A DNA stretch of 64,000 nt from CAVVEQ01 sp963828855. Its GTDB lineage: Bacteria; Chloroflexota; Anaerolineae; Anaerolineales; Anaerolineaceae. A program made the translations under genes and the position numbers. The notes beneath the pieces are model-generated. The model did no database searches. It was not told the DNA's origin and saw nothing but the letters and a program-made list of their open reading frames with translations. This document shows, in pieces, positions 8,540 through 17,884 of this stretch; position 1 is the stretch's first letter; every line of letters begins with the position of its first letter. The DNA lies in NCBI GenBank assembly GCA_963828855.1, contig CAWHGB010000001.1:123637-187636 (forward strand), read 5' to 3'.

Positions 8540-11212
8540 CTATTCAATATCCGCTTTGGGGTTGAGCGCTGAATTCAGCGCGGTTCCCACCATGGCGAAT
8601 GCGATCCCGGTGATAAGCATAAAGGCAATGGGCTGGATCACCCAGTAGGTATACCCCGAATACGCACCAGCATCCAGTGCGTCGTACACCATCTTTCCCC
8701 ACGTAGGCAGAACCGGATCCATCACCCCCACGAACGCCAGAGAGGTTTCATAAAATACAAAGAAAGGCACCATGATCGTTATCTGGGGGATCAGGATGGG
8801 AATGATCACGGGCACCATGTAATGCCAGATGATCCGCCAGTCGCTGGCGCCATAGGATCTGGCTGCTTCGAAATACCCGGAGTGCAATACCTGCACGAAG
8901 GCGGCGCGATAGGTTTTGACCGCGTTGCCGAAGATCATGAGCAGGATGATTGCGCTGAAGGCCACCCAGATGCTATCGGATACCATGTAGAAAACGGTGA
9001 GTGCCAGGGCGAATGCCGGGATGATCATGCTGATCTCGGAGATCCGCTGAACCAGGCCGTCCACCCAGCCGCCAAACCAGGCGGCAACCGCGGCGATGGT
9101 GACCGAAAGAAGCGTTGTAGCCAACGCGCCAACAATACCGATGAGCAGAGCGATTGGCAACCCCCACAGCAGGGCAACCTTCAGGTCGCGTCGCTGGTTA
9201 TCGGTCCCTGCCAGCCCGAACACCTTCCCGTACAGGATCATTTTCGCATCGATGCTTGATCCCGGTTCGAAGGTGTATGCGTTAATTCGCAGGGAGTATT
9301 TGCCCGGGCGGGTGCCCGCGCCAGCTTCCGCGGGATCGGTGAAAAGGGAATCGATGGCCGGTACCTGGCCGCCCTTTCCGGACAGGGAGGGGGTAAACTG
9401 GGTTGCGCTGGTGGAGCCTTCTGCCCCGGAGTAATCCCTGGAGATGGTGAAGCTCTGCCCTGAATTTACCCTGGTGCGCAACAATTCGGTCTCCTGCATG
9501 TCAGGGGTGACCCAGGTGAGAGTCACAAAAGGTTCCTTCTGCACGAACTCAGTATCAAAAAGAACAGTCATATCCTGCGGGGAGTATTTATAGGGGTAAT
9601 CGAAGGTGAACTCGATGATCGTCTCCTCGAACCCGTTTTCGGTTTCAGTCACGGTCTTCGTGGTTGGATCTACCCTGCTATTCAGAAAAAGGGTGGCCGG
9701 CAGGTCGTTATTGCGGAAGAAGTTCGTCCAGGCGGGTTCCGCGCTCCTAGGCCGATTGATCGCGCCGGGAGATTCAGACCTCCACTCAAAAATGGCTTCC
9801 TTCGAAGGAATCAGGATGACGGTGAGCGCGGAAATCAAAATTAAGATGGAAATGATCACCAGGCCGGCCACCCCCAGTGGGGATCTCAGGAATCTTTTTC
9901 TGGCTGGACGGGAATAATTCCACCAATCCCGGAATGGGTTGGTGTCCGCCACCTTTGGCGTATCGCGGTCTTTCAAACCCGCCTGGAGATTCGGTTTGGT
10001 TTCTTCTGGCGGGGTTTTTCGCCTGAACCAGCTTTTCCAGGCTATGGTTTCTTTCGAAAAAATAGCCGCAGGGGATCGATTTACATCCCCGGTGTCCACC
10101 CGGACCCTCGGGTCTATCATGGCGATCACGGTATCCATCAGGAAAATGGTGATGGCGAGAATATAGGCAAACAGGACCAGCAGTCCGGTCGATATCTGCC
10201 TGTCATTCGCCTGCAAAGAGAAAACAAATAATTCCCCGATCCCAGGCCAGTGGAATACCATTTCCAGAATTGCCACACCCTGCCAGAAGGTAACCAGCAT
10301 CAGAACAAAGCTGGTGAGCACGAACGGCAGCGCCGGACGGATGATATATTGCCGATCCAGCGACCGGGAAGGCACGCCCTTGGCTTTGGCCAGGTCGACA
10401 AAATCCTCCTCGGAGTTGATCTGAAAAAAGGTTCGCCAGGAATGCACGCTGAGGAAGAACGTCCCCAGGAAGATGGCTGCAAAAGGCAGGATCATATGTT
10501 TGCCAAAATCCAGGACGTAATCCACGGTGTTTCTGGAAGGGTAGCCGTCGAAGATTCCCCCGTATGGCAATATGTTTAATGTGGCAGCAAAGATGAGGAT
10601 CAACACCATCCCGTACATCCAGTTGGGGATGGAGGAGAGCGGGGATAGAAAACCGAAAAGCTTTCCCAGGCGCTCCTTCCCCCGCCTGGCAATGAAAAGA
10701 GCGATCGTGATGCTGATTATGAAGAGGAACAGGTTTGCGGTCCCTGCCAGTATCAGCGTGAAGGGAACGCGCCCAAGGATGATCTCCACCACCGAACCAT
10801 AATGCCTGCCATAACTGGTGTGAAAATAACTTTTTGAACCCCAGTCGAAAATCAGTGCCTTATATAGATAGGTGGCTGCTCGGATCAGAAAAGGCTGGCG
10901 CAATCCGAAGGATTCCTCCAATTGCCACTTGAATTGTTGCGCTTCCTCCGGAGTCATCGCCGGTTGATGCAGCGTCAGCCGGTAGAGATTCTCGCCCGTC
11001 ACCGACATGGTGATCTGATCGCGGAAAATATCGTCGATCCCGCCTCCGTAATTTAACAGGATGATCGAGAGGTACATGGCGATCACGACCATCAGGAACA
11101 AGGTGAGGAATTTAATGGCAATATACCGGGCAGCTCGCAACCCGGTGCTGGGAGGTTTTCGCTCCCCGGGAATCATCCCCGGTTCATCTGGCTCGGGTTC
11201 AGGATTGTTCAT
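8540..11212 (-). CDS. Fused DppB-DppC-type ABC transporter permease
   Basis: 890 residues, about the sum of two peptide/nickel-class permeases. The N-terminal half (about 25-390) has six helices and an EAA-like loop, DLAKAKGVPSRSLDRQYIIR. The C-terminal half (about 435-890) has a first helix, a soluble region of about 210 residues (roughly 465-675), then five helices with a second EAA-like loop, FEAARSYGASDWRIIWHYMV. Both coupling loops imply that both halves contact an ATPase. No binding protein or ATPase gene lies nearby. The frame is uninterrupted and the chain reads through the linker, so the fusion is not created by a frameshift. The Pro/Glu-rich N-terminus is cytoplasmic. Substrate unknown. 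Confidence 0.88.
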   Translation of the reverse strand: MNNPEPEPDEPGMIPGERKPPSTGLRAARYIAIKFLTLFLMVVIAMYLSIILLNYGGGIDDIFRDQITMSVTGENLYRLTLHQPAMTPEEAQQFKWQLEESFGLRQPFLIRAATYLYKALIFDWGSKSYFHTSYGRHYGSVVEIILGRVPFTLILAGTANLFLFIISITIALFIARRGKERLGKLFGFLSPLSSIPNWMYGMVLILIFAATLNILPYGGIFDGYPSRNTVDYVLDFGKHMILPFAAIFLGTFFLSVHSWRTFFQINSEEDFVDLAKAKGVPSRSLDRQYIIRPALPFVLTSFVLMLVTFWQGVAILEMVFHWPGIGELFVFSLQANDRQISTGLLVLFAYILAITIFLMDTVIAMIDPRVRVDTGDVNRSPAAIFSKETIAWKSWFRRKTPPEETKPNLQAGLKDRDTPKVADTNPFRDWWNYSRPARKRFLRSPLGVAGLVIISILILISALTVILIPSKEAIFEWRSESPGAINRPRSAEPAWTNFFRNNDLPATLFLNSRVDPTTKTVTETENGFEETIIEFTFDYPYKYSPQDMTVLFDTEFVQKEPFVTLTWVTPDMQETELLRTRVNSGQSFTISRDYSGAEGSTSATQFTPSLSGKGGQVPAIDSLFTDPAEAGAGTRPGKYSLRINAYTFEPGSSIDAKMILYGKVFGLAGTDNQRRDLKVALLWGLPIALLIGIVGALATTLLSVTIAAVAAWFGGWVDGLVQRISEISMIIPAFALALTVFYMVSDSIWVAFSAIILLMIFGNAVKTYRAAFVQVLHSGYFEAARSYGASDWRIIWHYMVPVIIPILIPQITIMVPFFVFYETSLAFVGVMDPVLPTWGKMVYDALDAGAYSGYTYWVIQPIAFMLITGIAFAMVGTALNSALNPKADIE

Positions 11213-11302
11213 ACCGTTGAATGATGTGTTTTTCTAAAATCATCATACGAAATTTTTACCGAAAGACAAGCGGTCAACGCGCCTGCCCGATTCTTTTTAC
11301 AC

Positions 11303-11308
11303 TATAAT
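11303..11308 (+). promoter_or_regulatory. -10 box upstream of the MttB operon
   Basis: TATAAT lies 63 bases before the start at 11372, within ACACTATAATTTC. Exactly the same 13 bases surround the -10 candidate of proC at 31774. The -35 region is unclear. Confidence 0.4.
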
Positions 11309-11371
11309 TTCTTTCCAGATATTTTTTATGTCTTCAAATATTTAACTTCTTATATAGATTCCAGGAGGTCC

Positions 11372-12820
11372 ATGTCCCAGCCCCTTTCATTTATCGAAAA
11401 TCCCGCCTTCCGGGTGGATGTCCTCTCCCGTACGGAAATTGAGCAGATCCACTCAGCAACCCTTGAGGTAATTGAAACCGTGGGGGTGAAGTTCCCCTTG
11501 CCGGAAGCGCTGGATATCCTCGAAGCCAATGGCGCCGCAGTTGACCGCGAAACCAGCATCGCACGCATCCCGGCTGCGGTGGTGGAAGATGCCCTCAAGA
11601 GCGCTCCGCAAGGCTACACCCTGGCTGCGCGTGACCCACAGCGTGATCTACCCCTGGATGGCAGCCATGTTTTCCTTGGAACAGATGGCTGCGGGGTTCA
11701 GGTGCAGGATGCCTTCAGCGGGGAGCTGCGCACTTCCTCCAAGAAGGATGTTTCCGACTGCGCGCGAGTAGCCGACGCGCTGGATGAGATCGGTTTCTGG
11801 TGGGCGATGGTCTCCGCCCAGGATTGCCCCCCCCAGAGCCGGGGACTTCACGAGTTGGATGCCGCCTGGAACATGACCACCAAACACCTGCAGACCGAAA
11901 GCCTGCTTCACCCGGGTGAGATGCAGGCGGCAGTGGAAATGGCCGCCGCGATCGCAGGGGGGCGGGAGGAGCTGCGCCGCCGGCCGCTGCTTTCCATCAT
12001 GCAGTGCACCGTCAGCCCACTGGCGCACGATCCGGGCAGCCTGGAGGCTGGTCTTATAGCGGCGCGGGCCGGCCTGCCGGTTGGGTATATGACCATGGCC
12101 TCCTGCGCATCCACGGGTCCCGCCACGCCAGCCGGAAATCTGATGGTGGGCAACGCCGAGGTCATTGCCGCGCTGGCGCTTATTCAGATGTCCTCCCCAG
12201 GCGCCCCAGTCTTCTATGCCGCCGCGCAGACCGCCATGGACCTGCGAACAGGCGCCTACACTGGCGGCGGACCTGAGGATTTTCTCTTCGGGGCAGCCAC
12301 CAACCAATTGGCTGATTTTTACCGGGTTCCTCTTTCCATGGGCGCCTTTGCCACCGGCGCCAAGCAGCCCGACTGGCAAGCCGGGGTGGAGAACAGTTTC
12401 TCCTCCTTCATGGCTTGCGCCAGCGGGGCGGATATGCTCCTGGGAGCGGGGCTGCTGCACGGGTCGCGTATCCTCAGTTATGAGCAGCTGGTGATGGATT
12501 GCGAGATCTACAGTATCGTTCGGCGAATGCTGCAGGGCATCCGGCTTTCCGCTGAAGACCTGGCGCTGGATGAGATCCGTGCGGTAGGCCCGGGAGGCAC
12601 ATTCCTGCCGCGCAAGCACACCCGCGCGCACATGCGTGAACTCTGGCTGCCGAAGCTTCTGGACCGGCGGACGTATGATGAATGGGTGGTAAAAAAGGAT
12701 GGAGCCCGCGAGTGGGCTGGGGAAAAGGCCCGGGAAATCTTGAAAAACCATCCGGGTGAGCCGCTGGATCCAAAATTGGCGGATGAGTTGAACCGCATTA
12801 TTACTTCCTATGAGAAATAG
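11372..12820 (+). CDS. MttB-family corrinoid methyltransferase (non-pyrrolysine), copy 1
   Basis: Trimethylamine-methyltransferase family (COG5598), which moves a methyl group from a methylated amine or betaine to a corrinoid protein. 482 residues, full family length; TIM-barrel type with the Gly/Ala-rich blocks GPATPAGNLMVGNAEVIAA, GAYTGGGPEDFLFGAATNQL and SGADMLLGAGLLHGSRILSYEQLVMDCEI. There is no in-frame TAG, so it belongs to the non-pyrrolysine branch, whose characterised members use glycine betaine, carnitine and similar quaternary amines. RBS AGGAGG is just upstream. It overlaps the next gene by one base. Exact substrate not readable. Confidence 0.9.
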   Translation: MSQPLSFIENPAFRVDVLSRTEIEQIHSATLEVIETVGVKFPLPEALDILEANGAAVDRETSIARIPAAVVEDALKSAPQGYTLAARDPQRDLPLDGSHVFLGTDGCGVQVQDAFSGELRTSSKKDVSDCARVADALDEIGFWWAMVSAQDCPPQSRGLHELDAAWNMTTKHLQTESLLHPGEMQAAVEMAAAIAGGREELRRRPLLSIMQCTVSPLAHDPGSLEAGLIAARAGLPVGYMTMASCASTGPATPAGNLMVGNAEVIAALALIQMSSPGAPVFYAAAQTAMDLRTGAYTGGGPEDFLFGAATNQLADFYRVPLSMGAFATGAKQPDWQAGVENSFSSFMACASGADMLLGAGLLHGSRILSYEQLVMDCEIYSIVRRMLQGIRLSAEDLALDEIRAVGPGGTFLPRKHTRAHMRELWLPKLLDRRTYDEWVVKKDGAREWAGEKAREILKNHPGEPLDPKLADELNRIITSYEK

Positions 12821-14244
12821 TGAAACCTTTATTTCAAATCATTTCCCCGCAGGCCGTTAAGCGTATTCTCGCAGAAGCCTATCAGCTTCTGGCAGATACC
12901 GGCGTGCGTGTTTCTGATCCGGAAGCCCGAATCCTTCTGGAAAACGGTGGCGCGAAGGTGGAGAGCACAGTCGCGCAGATCCCTGGAGGAATGATCGACC
13001 GCGCGCTCCCCACGGTCGGAAAGGATTTTTACCTCCACAATCGCGGCGGCGATCCTGTAGTCCACTACTCCGTCGAGGATGATGTCCATTTCGATCCCGG
13101 TTCCTGCGCGGTAAATATCCTTGACCCCCAAACCCTGGAGCACCGCCCGGCGGTCACCGCCGACCTGGTCCGCCTGGTTCAGGTGACCGAAATGCTGCCG
13201 CAATTGGAAGCCCAGTCCACGGCAGTTGTCTGCCACGATGCGCCATCCCAAATCGGGGATATCCACCGCCTGCATGTGGTCCTCACCCACTCCGACAAAC
13301 CCGTTGTCACTGGGGCGTTTTCCTCGCAGAACATCCAGGCAATGATCGCGCTGCTGGCTGCGGATTCAGGAAATGTGCAACGACTGCGGGAGATGCCCCG
13401 CGCGGTTTTCGATGTTTGTCCTTCCCCCCCGGTGCACTGGACGGAATTCGCCTGCCGCTGCCTCATCGAGCTGGGTCGGGCGGGCGTCCCTGTGGAGCTG
13501 GTCTCCATGCCGCTGGCAGGCGCCACCGCACCGGTGACACTGGCAGGGTCCCTGGTGCAGCATGCCGCTGAAAGCCTGGCTGGGATCGTCATTCACCAGC
13601 TGGCTGCCCCCGGCGCACCCCTGGTCTGGGGTGGAGCCCCGGCCATCTTCGACATGCGCACCGGCTCCGCCCCGATGGGCGCGGTGGAGACCGCCATGCT
13701 GGATGCGGGTTACGCGGCCGTCGGTAAATACCTGGGTCTGCCCACCCACGGGTACCTGGGCGGGAGCGACTCCAAGCTGGCTGATGCTCAATCCGGAGCG
13801 GAAGCTGCGACGGGTTTCCTGGTCGGCGCACTGGGCGGTATCAACATGATCTCCGGCGCCGGGATGCTCGATTCGCTCAATTGCCAGAGCGTGGAAAAGC
13901 TGGTGCTCGACGCGGAAGCCATCGCCTCAGCCCAGCGACTGCTGGGGGGTATAAACATCCCTGAAGGCGCACTCGCGCTGGGATCCTTTGCCCAAACCGG
14001 ACTGGACGGAGACTTCCTCAGGCTCCGGGAAACACGGGACCTTTTCCGGAAGGAACAAAGCCTGCCTTCGGAGGTGATCGACCGCGGTTCGCTGCAAGCC
14101 TGGCAGGCAGCGGGTGCGCCGGACGCATTTGCCCGCGCCAGGTCGCGCGCGGACTCGCTCGTGGAGCAATATCAAAAGCCTAATATCCCTGCGGATACGC
14201 TGGCAAAATTCGAGCAGATCGTGCGCTCAATCCCAGATCGCTGA
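12820..14244 (+). CDS. MttB-family corrinoid methyltransferase (non-pyrrolysine), copy 2
   Basis: 474 residues. The GTG start at 12820 uses the last base of the previous TAG stop, so the two genes are translationally coupled. Same family blocks as copy 1 (APVTLAGSLVQHAAESLAGIV, TGSAPMGAVETAMLDAGYAA, GGINMISGAGMLDSLNCQS) but clearly diverged, so this is an old paralogue rather than a recent duplication. No pyrrolysine codon. The coupled pair may act on two related substrates or form a heteromer (inference). Confidence 0.88.
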   Translation: MKPLFQIISPQAVKRILAEAYQLLADTGVRVSDPEARILLENGGAKVESTVAQIPGGMIDRALPTVGKDFYLHNRGGDPVVHYSVEDDVHFDPGSCAVNILDPQTLEHRPAVTADLVRLVQVTEMLPQLEAQSTAVVCHDAPSQIGDIHRLHVVLTHSDKPVVTGAFSSQNIQAMIALLAADSGNVQRLREMPRAVFDVCPSPPVHWTEFACRCLIELGRAGVPVELVSMPLAGATAPVTLAGSLVQHAAESLAGIVIHQLAAPGAPLVWGGAPAIFDMRTGSAPMGAVETAMLDAGYAAVGKYLGLPTHGYLGGSDSKLADAQSGAEAATGFLVGALGGINMISGAGMLDSLNCQSVEKLVLDAEAIASAQRLLGGINIPEGALALGSFAQTGLDGDFLRLRETRDLFRKEQSLPSEVIDRGSLQAWQAAGAPDAFARARSRADSLVEQYQKPNIPADTLAKFEQIVRSIPDR

Positions 14245-14300
14245 TTTCTGACTTGCCAGGCGGGTTAGAATATTCCATCTTCCCTATTAAGGTTCACATC

Positions 14301-15419
14301 ATGGCTTCATCAACGGTTTCGATTCAGACATGTAGAGATTATCAACTGGATAATATTAGGTCGCAGCTTGCAGCCTGCCTGGCGCCTATGGGCGGAATGG
14401 GAGCTTTTATTAAACCCGGTATGAAAGTGCTGCTCAAACCCAACCTGCTCACCGCGGCAGAGCCCGGTAAGGCGGTGACCACTCACCCAGTACTTATTCG
14501 CGCCGTGGCGGAAGCCGTTTGTGCCGCGGGGGGAATCGCGTGGGTCGGAGATTCTCCCGCCGCAGAGACCAATGAGGGGAGAAGTGTTTGGGAAACAGAA
14601 GGACTTGGAGATGCGCTCTCCGCCTCCGGGGCGAAGCTAATCAAATTCAAGGGTGCTTACCTGCGTCATGTTGGCAGGTACGATTATTACATTTCCCGAC
14701 CTGTGCTGGATGCTGACCTGATCATCAACCTGCCCAAAATGAAGACCCACACGCTCACCCGTTACACCGGGGCAGTGAAGAACCTTCTGGGTGTGCTGCC
14801 GGGTGGACGCAAGCGCGAGATCCACGTCCGTGCGCCCGGTGTCACCGAGTTCAGCCGTGCCCTGGTGGATATCCTCGAGCTGGTGAAACCACAGCTCAAC
14901 ATCATGGACGGCATCCTCGGTATGGAGGGCAACGGACCGGGCACCAGCGGCACCCCGCATGCCTATAATCTGCTGGCAGCTTCCACCGATGCCGTTGCGC
15001 TGGATAGCGTCCTGGCTGGTGCAATGGGTTTTCCTCCCGGAGGCGTGGTTCACCTGGCACAGGCGGAGGAGCGCGGGCTGGGAAATCACCACCCCGACCG
15101 CATCCGGATCGATGGCGATCGTTCAATTCTGCAGCTTGGAAAGGTAGATCTCCCAAAAGCACGCTGGTTCCTGGATATGCCCTCCTGGTTCACAGATCCG
15201 ATCCGGGAAAAGATCAAGCTGCAACCGCAAATCGATGAGGCAAAGTGCACAGCCTGCGGCACCTGCGCAGATGCCTGTCCCGCCGGGGTGATCACCATTC
15301 GGGAAGTTGCGGAGTTCGAGCTTTCGCATTGCATCGGCTGTATGTGCTGTGTGGAGGTCTGCCCGCATGCGGCGCTAAACCCAAAACCCAACCTGCTTGC
15401 CCGCCTGGTGGGGGTATAA
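14301..15419 (+). CDS. DUF362 protein with C-terminal 2[4Fe-4S] ferredoxin domain
   Basis: 372 residues from the ATG at 14301 (AAGG box 8 bases upstream); an in-frame TTG at 14253 would add 16 residues. Residues 1-300 form the DUF362 domain (VLLKPNLLTAAEPGKAVTTH, INLPKMKTH). The C-terminal 65 residues carry two ferredoxin clusters, CTACGTCADACP and CIGCMCCVEVCP. It lies 56 bases after the second MttB gene on the same strand. Its redox clusters and position make a role in reactivating or reducing the corrinoid partner plausible, but that is inference; it is not the known RamA activator architecture. Confidence 0.87.
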   Translation: MASSTVSIQTCRDYQLDNIRSQLAACLAPMGGMGAFIKPGMKVLLKPNLLTAAEPGKAVTTHPVLIRAVAEAVCAAGGIAWVGDSPAAETNEGRSVWETEGLGDALSASGAKLIKFKGAYLRHVGRYDYYISRPVLDADLIINLPKMKTHTLTRYTGAVKNLLGVLPGGRKREIHVRAPGVTEFSRALVDILELVKPQLNIMDGILGMEGNGPGTSGTPHAYNLLAASTDAVALDSVLAGAMGFPPGGVVHLAQAEERGLGNHHPDRIRIDGDRSILQLGKVDLPKARWFLDMPSWFTDPIREKIKLQPQIDEAKCTACGTCADACPAGVITIREVAEFELSHCIGCMCCVEVCPHAALNPKPNLLARLVGV

Positions 15420-15442
15420 GTGCCACGTAGAAAGGGTTGTAG

Positions 15443-15880
15443 ATGAAAGATCATAAAATCATTTATTCGGTCATGAGCATGGCGGACTACGCCGAGGTCT
15501 ACGCGCTGTGGGAAGGGATGCCCGGCATCGGGCTGAGCAGCGCCGATTCGTATGATGAGATCGCCAAGTACCTGGAGCGTAACCCGGGGTTGAGCCATAC
15601 CGCCCGGATCGATGGCAAGCTGGTGGGAGCCGTCCTCTGCGGTCATGACGGGCGCAGGGGTTACCTTCAGCACCTGGCCGTGGCACCGCAAGTCCGACGG
15701 CAGGGAATCGGCAGGAATTTGGTGGAAAAATGCCTTCAATCCCTGGCCGGGTTGGGGATCAAGCGATGTCATATCTTTGTGTATACCGATAACGAGTCCG
15801 GGCTGGGGTTCTGGGAATCTGCAGATTGGTTCCGGCGGGGTGATTTGCTGATCATGTCCCACGATATATCAAAGGAATAA
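15443..15880 (+). CDS. GNAT-family N-acetyltransferase
   Basis: 145 residues. It has the GNAT acetyl-CoA-binding motif A, LAVAPQVRRQGIGRNLVEK, and the later strand with the VYTDNESGLGFWESADW segment typical of the C-terminal GNAT core. It follows the DUF362 gene by 23 bases and may be the last gene of the MttB operon. Acceptor substrate unknown. Confidence 0.88.
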   Translation: MKDHKIIYSVMSMADYAEVYALWEGMPGIGLSSADSYDEIAKYLERNPGLSHTARIDGKLVGAVLCGHDGRRGYLQHLAVAPQVRRQGIGRNLVEKCLQSLAGLGIKRCHIFVYTDNESGLGFWESADWFRRGDLLIMSHDISKE

Positions 15881-15912
15881 AAAACCACCCGGCAAACCAT
15901 GATCCCGGGTGG
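15877..15912 (-). terminator. Intrinsic terminator of the thioesterase gene
   Basis: CCACCCGG at 15885-15892 pairs with CCGGGTGG at 15905-15912. Read on the minus strand the stem is followed by six T residues. It overlaps the stop codon of the convergent GNAT gene; on the plus strand it lacks a T-run. Confidence 0.75.
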
Positions 15913-15930
15913 TCTGACACTATCGTTTTC

Positions 15931-16350
15931 TCATGACTTGGGTAAAGCTTTTGCTCTTTCGTACAGGGTTTTTTCTTCTTCGGTTGTGGGAGTAACGGTG
16001 ACCCCGTGTGGGATGGTCTTGCCATCCAGGTCCACATGTATGAAGGTGATAAATCCCTCCACGACAGTTCCCTCATTTACTTTTGAATTTATATAAGCGA
16101 TCAGAGAAGCAGTACCGGCATGCACGATCTCGCTTTCAAAGCTGATCAGATCGCCCTTCCGAACAGGCTTGCTGAAGAGCATGCCGTGGATCTTAAGGCA
16201 GACGATATTTTCAGGTCTGGTCAGGCTGGCCGCAGAAACAAACCCGGATTCGACAAACCATTCCGCGGTCCGCCCGGCGTAGAGCGTTCCGTGGTGGTTG
16301 AGATCCTCGCTTTTTACCAGATGATAGGTCTTATAGGTTTGAAAGCTCAT
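15931..16350 (-). CDS. Hotdog-fold acyl-CoA thioesterase
   Basis: 139 residues of the YciA/ACOT type. The motif NHHGTLYAGRTAEWFVESGF matches the conserved N-x2-G-x-L-hotdog helix with the catalytic acidic residue, and the later GDLISFESEIVHAG strand is typical. Hydrolyses short- to medium-chain acyl-CoA; cytoplasmic. It is monocistronic, convergent with the GNAT gene, and has its own terminator. Confidence 0.88.
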   Translation of the reverse strand: MSFQTYKTYHLVKSEDLNHHGTLYAGRTAEWFVESGFVSAASLTRPENIVCLKIHGMLFSKPVRKGDLISFESEIVHAGTASLIAYINSKVNEGTVVEGFITFIHVDLDGKTIPHGVTVTPTTEEEKTLYERAKALPKS

Positions 16351-16456
16351 TACTCGCCTTTTTGAATAAAAGGATTATACCCCTCGATAAATGGAGGAAC
16401 TTTTTTCCAACAGAGTGTTATATAATTAGATATCCAAAAATTAATCGGAGGAATGA

Positions 16457-16846
16457 ATGGCAGAAACTAAGAAACGCCCGTTTGTTGTAACCGTGCTGGC
16501 CGTCCTGGCTGGCCTGATGGCCGCGATTTCGCTTTACTTCGCCCTGAAATCATTAGGCCTCTTCTCACCCTTTGGCGCCAATATCTGGAACGCCTTTATG
16601 TGGGGACTGCTTGCCTATATCTATATCTGGTTGGTTCAGATGTTATGGGCCGTTGATCCCCAGGCGTGGCTATTCCTGGCAGCGATCGCCACCATCAACC
16701 TGATTTTCGATGTTTTCTCGATGGCAAGCTCTCCCGCTGTTTTTACGGATGTCAGCGCCTCGTTCATTTTAAACGCCTTGATCCTGCTCTATGTCATGCT
16801 ACCCGGTACCCGCAGGGCATTCGGCACCGAAGCGCAGAAAAAGTAA
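16457..16846 (+). CDS. Small four-helix membrane protein, unknown function
   Basis: 129 residues with hydrophobic helices at about 9-29, 43-66, 71-91 and 101-117, a Lys/Arg-rich N-terminus and a short cytoplasmic tail. GGAGG lies 8 bases before the ATG and a TATAAT at 16421-16426 provides a -10 box. No family recognised. Confidence 0.75.
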   Translation: MAETKKRPFVVTVLAVLAGLMAAISLYFALKSLGLFSPFGANIWNAFMWGLLAYIYIWLVQMLWAVDPQAWLFLAAIATINLIFDVFSMASSPAVFTDVSASFILNALILLYVMLPGTRRAFGTEAQKK

Positions 16847-16864
16847 TCGTTATTGTTTTCGACG

Positions 16865-16895
16865 AAAAAACCAGCGGAAAACCCGCTGGTTTTTT
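16865..16895. terminator. Bidirectional intrinsic terminator
   Basis: A-run, CCAGCGG, short loop, CCGCTGG and a T-run, lying between two convergent genes. It works in both directions by its symmetry. Confidence 0.9.
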
Positions 16896-16933
16896 CTGTT
16901 TTCCATAAATAAATTGGTGATAGAACCGCCGGA

Positions 16934-17884
16934 CTACGTATTGGTTAGCATGTGCCCCTTCACCCGCTGGCTATCCACCACCACCAGAGCGGCATGCAGG
17001 GCGCCTTCCTCGGCTTCGCTGCCGGGATTAACGCAGACCGTCTTGCCCAACTTGATGATCCCGCTGCTTTCCGGAACATGACCGTGCAGGCTGAGGAGCG
17101 GCTGGTAAGTCTCGATGATCTGGCGAACAGCCTTGCTGCCGAGAGGACCGCCCTGCTCATTACCCTCCCCGCCGATCGGGTTAAGGTTTGAATCCAGCAG
17201 CACGCCGTAATCCAGGTCGGTCTTATAGGGTGGACAGTGTAAATTGAATATCGCCCGCGAAGGAAGGTTGAGCCTGCCGGCCATACCCTCCAATTTTTCC
17301 AGAAGCTGGTCTTCGTTCAACTCCCGGAAGGAACGCCAGGGATTCAGGTTTGTGAAACCGGTGGAAATCATCTCATACTCACCCCGCAGGATCACCACTT
17401 TACCCTCCGGGTTTTTCACCCACTGGGCTTTATAGAACGTCTCGTCCACCAGCAGGTCGTCGTCGTTCCCCGGAAGAAAATGGCACTCGATCCCGGCTTT
17501 GCCGAGGCGGTCATCCGCCATTTCGATCCATTGAAGAACGGAATAGCATATTGTTTCCCGGTAAGTTCGTTTGAGATCGTTTGGGTTGCTCTTCAACTGG
17601 GTGAATTGGTCGGGGGTAGTTATAAAAGGATAAGCACCAGCGGAGCGCACCTGGCGTTCGTAATTGGGGATCTCATCCGGTTCGGCGGTGATATCCTTCC
17701 CCTGCCAGGTGAAGGCGGCTTTTCCGTTGGCAAATTTGATGAAGGGGATCACCTGCCGCCCGGTCATATCGCCGCCCAGGATCATGACATCTGGCTTGTA
17801 CACTTGCGCGGCGTTGAGGAATTTGCGGAAGGTTGCATCCGAGCCGTGCAGATCCGTTGCAAAGAAGATCTTCATGTCTGCCAT
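16934..17884 (-). CDS. Calcineurin-like metallophosphoesterase
   Basis: 316 residues. The metal-binding motifs are present in order: ATDLHGS (D-x-H), GGDMTG (GD), LPGNDDD (GN[D] in place of GNHD) and a final LHGHVPES (GH-x-H-like, with His-Gly-His). GAGG lies 8 bases upstream of the ATG at 17884; a second Met three codons later is possible. The GNDD form is found in the YfcE/ICC-like branch that acts on nucleotide or phosphodiester substrates, but the substrate is not readable here. Confidence 0.87.
   Translation of the reverse strand: MADMKIFFATDLHGSDATFRKFLNAAQVYKPDVMILGGDMTGRQVIPFIKFANGKAAFTWQGKDITAEPDEIPNYERQVRSAGAYPFITTPDQFTQLKSNPNDLKRTYRETICYSVLQWIEMADDRLGKAGIECHFLPGNDDDLLVDETFYKAQWVKNPEGKVVILRGEYEMISTGFTNLNPWRSFRELNEDQLLEKLEGMAGRLNLPSRAIFNLHCPPYKTDLDYGVLLDSNLNPIGGEGNEQGGPLGSKAVRQIIETYQPLLSLHGHVPESSGIIKLGKTVCVNPGSEAEEGALHAALVVVDSQRVKGHMLTNT

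Noticed and set aside
11372..14244. Pyrrolysine-containing trimethylamine methyltransferase
   Set aside because: Neither MttB-family gene has an in-frame TAG and both are full length, so they belong to the non-pyrrolysine branch.
15877..15912. Terminator for the GNAT gene on the plus strand
   Set aside because: The stem has a T-run only on the minus strand, so it serves the thioesterase gene.
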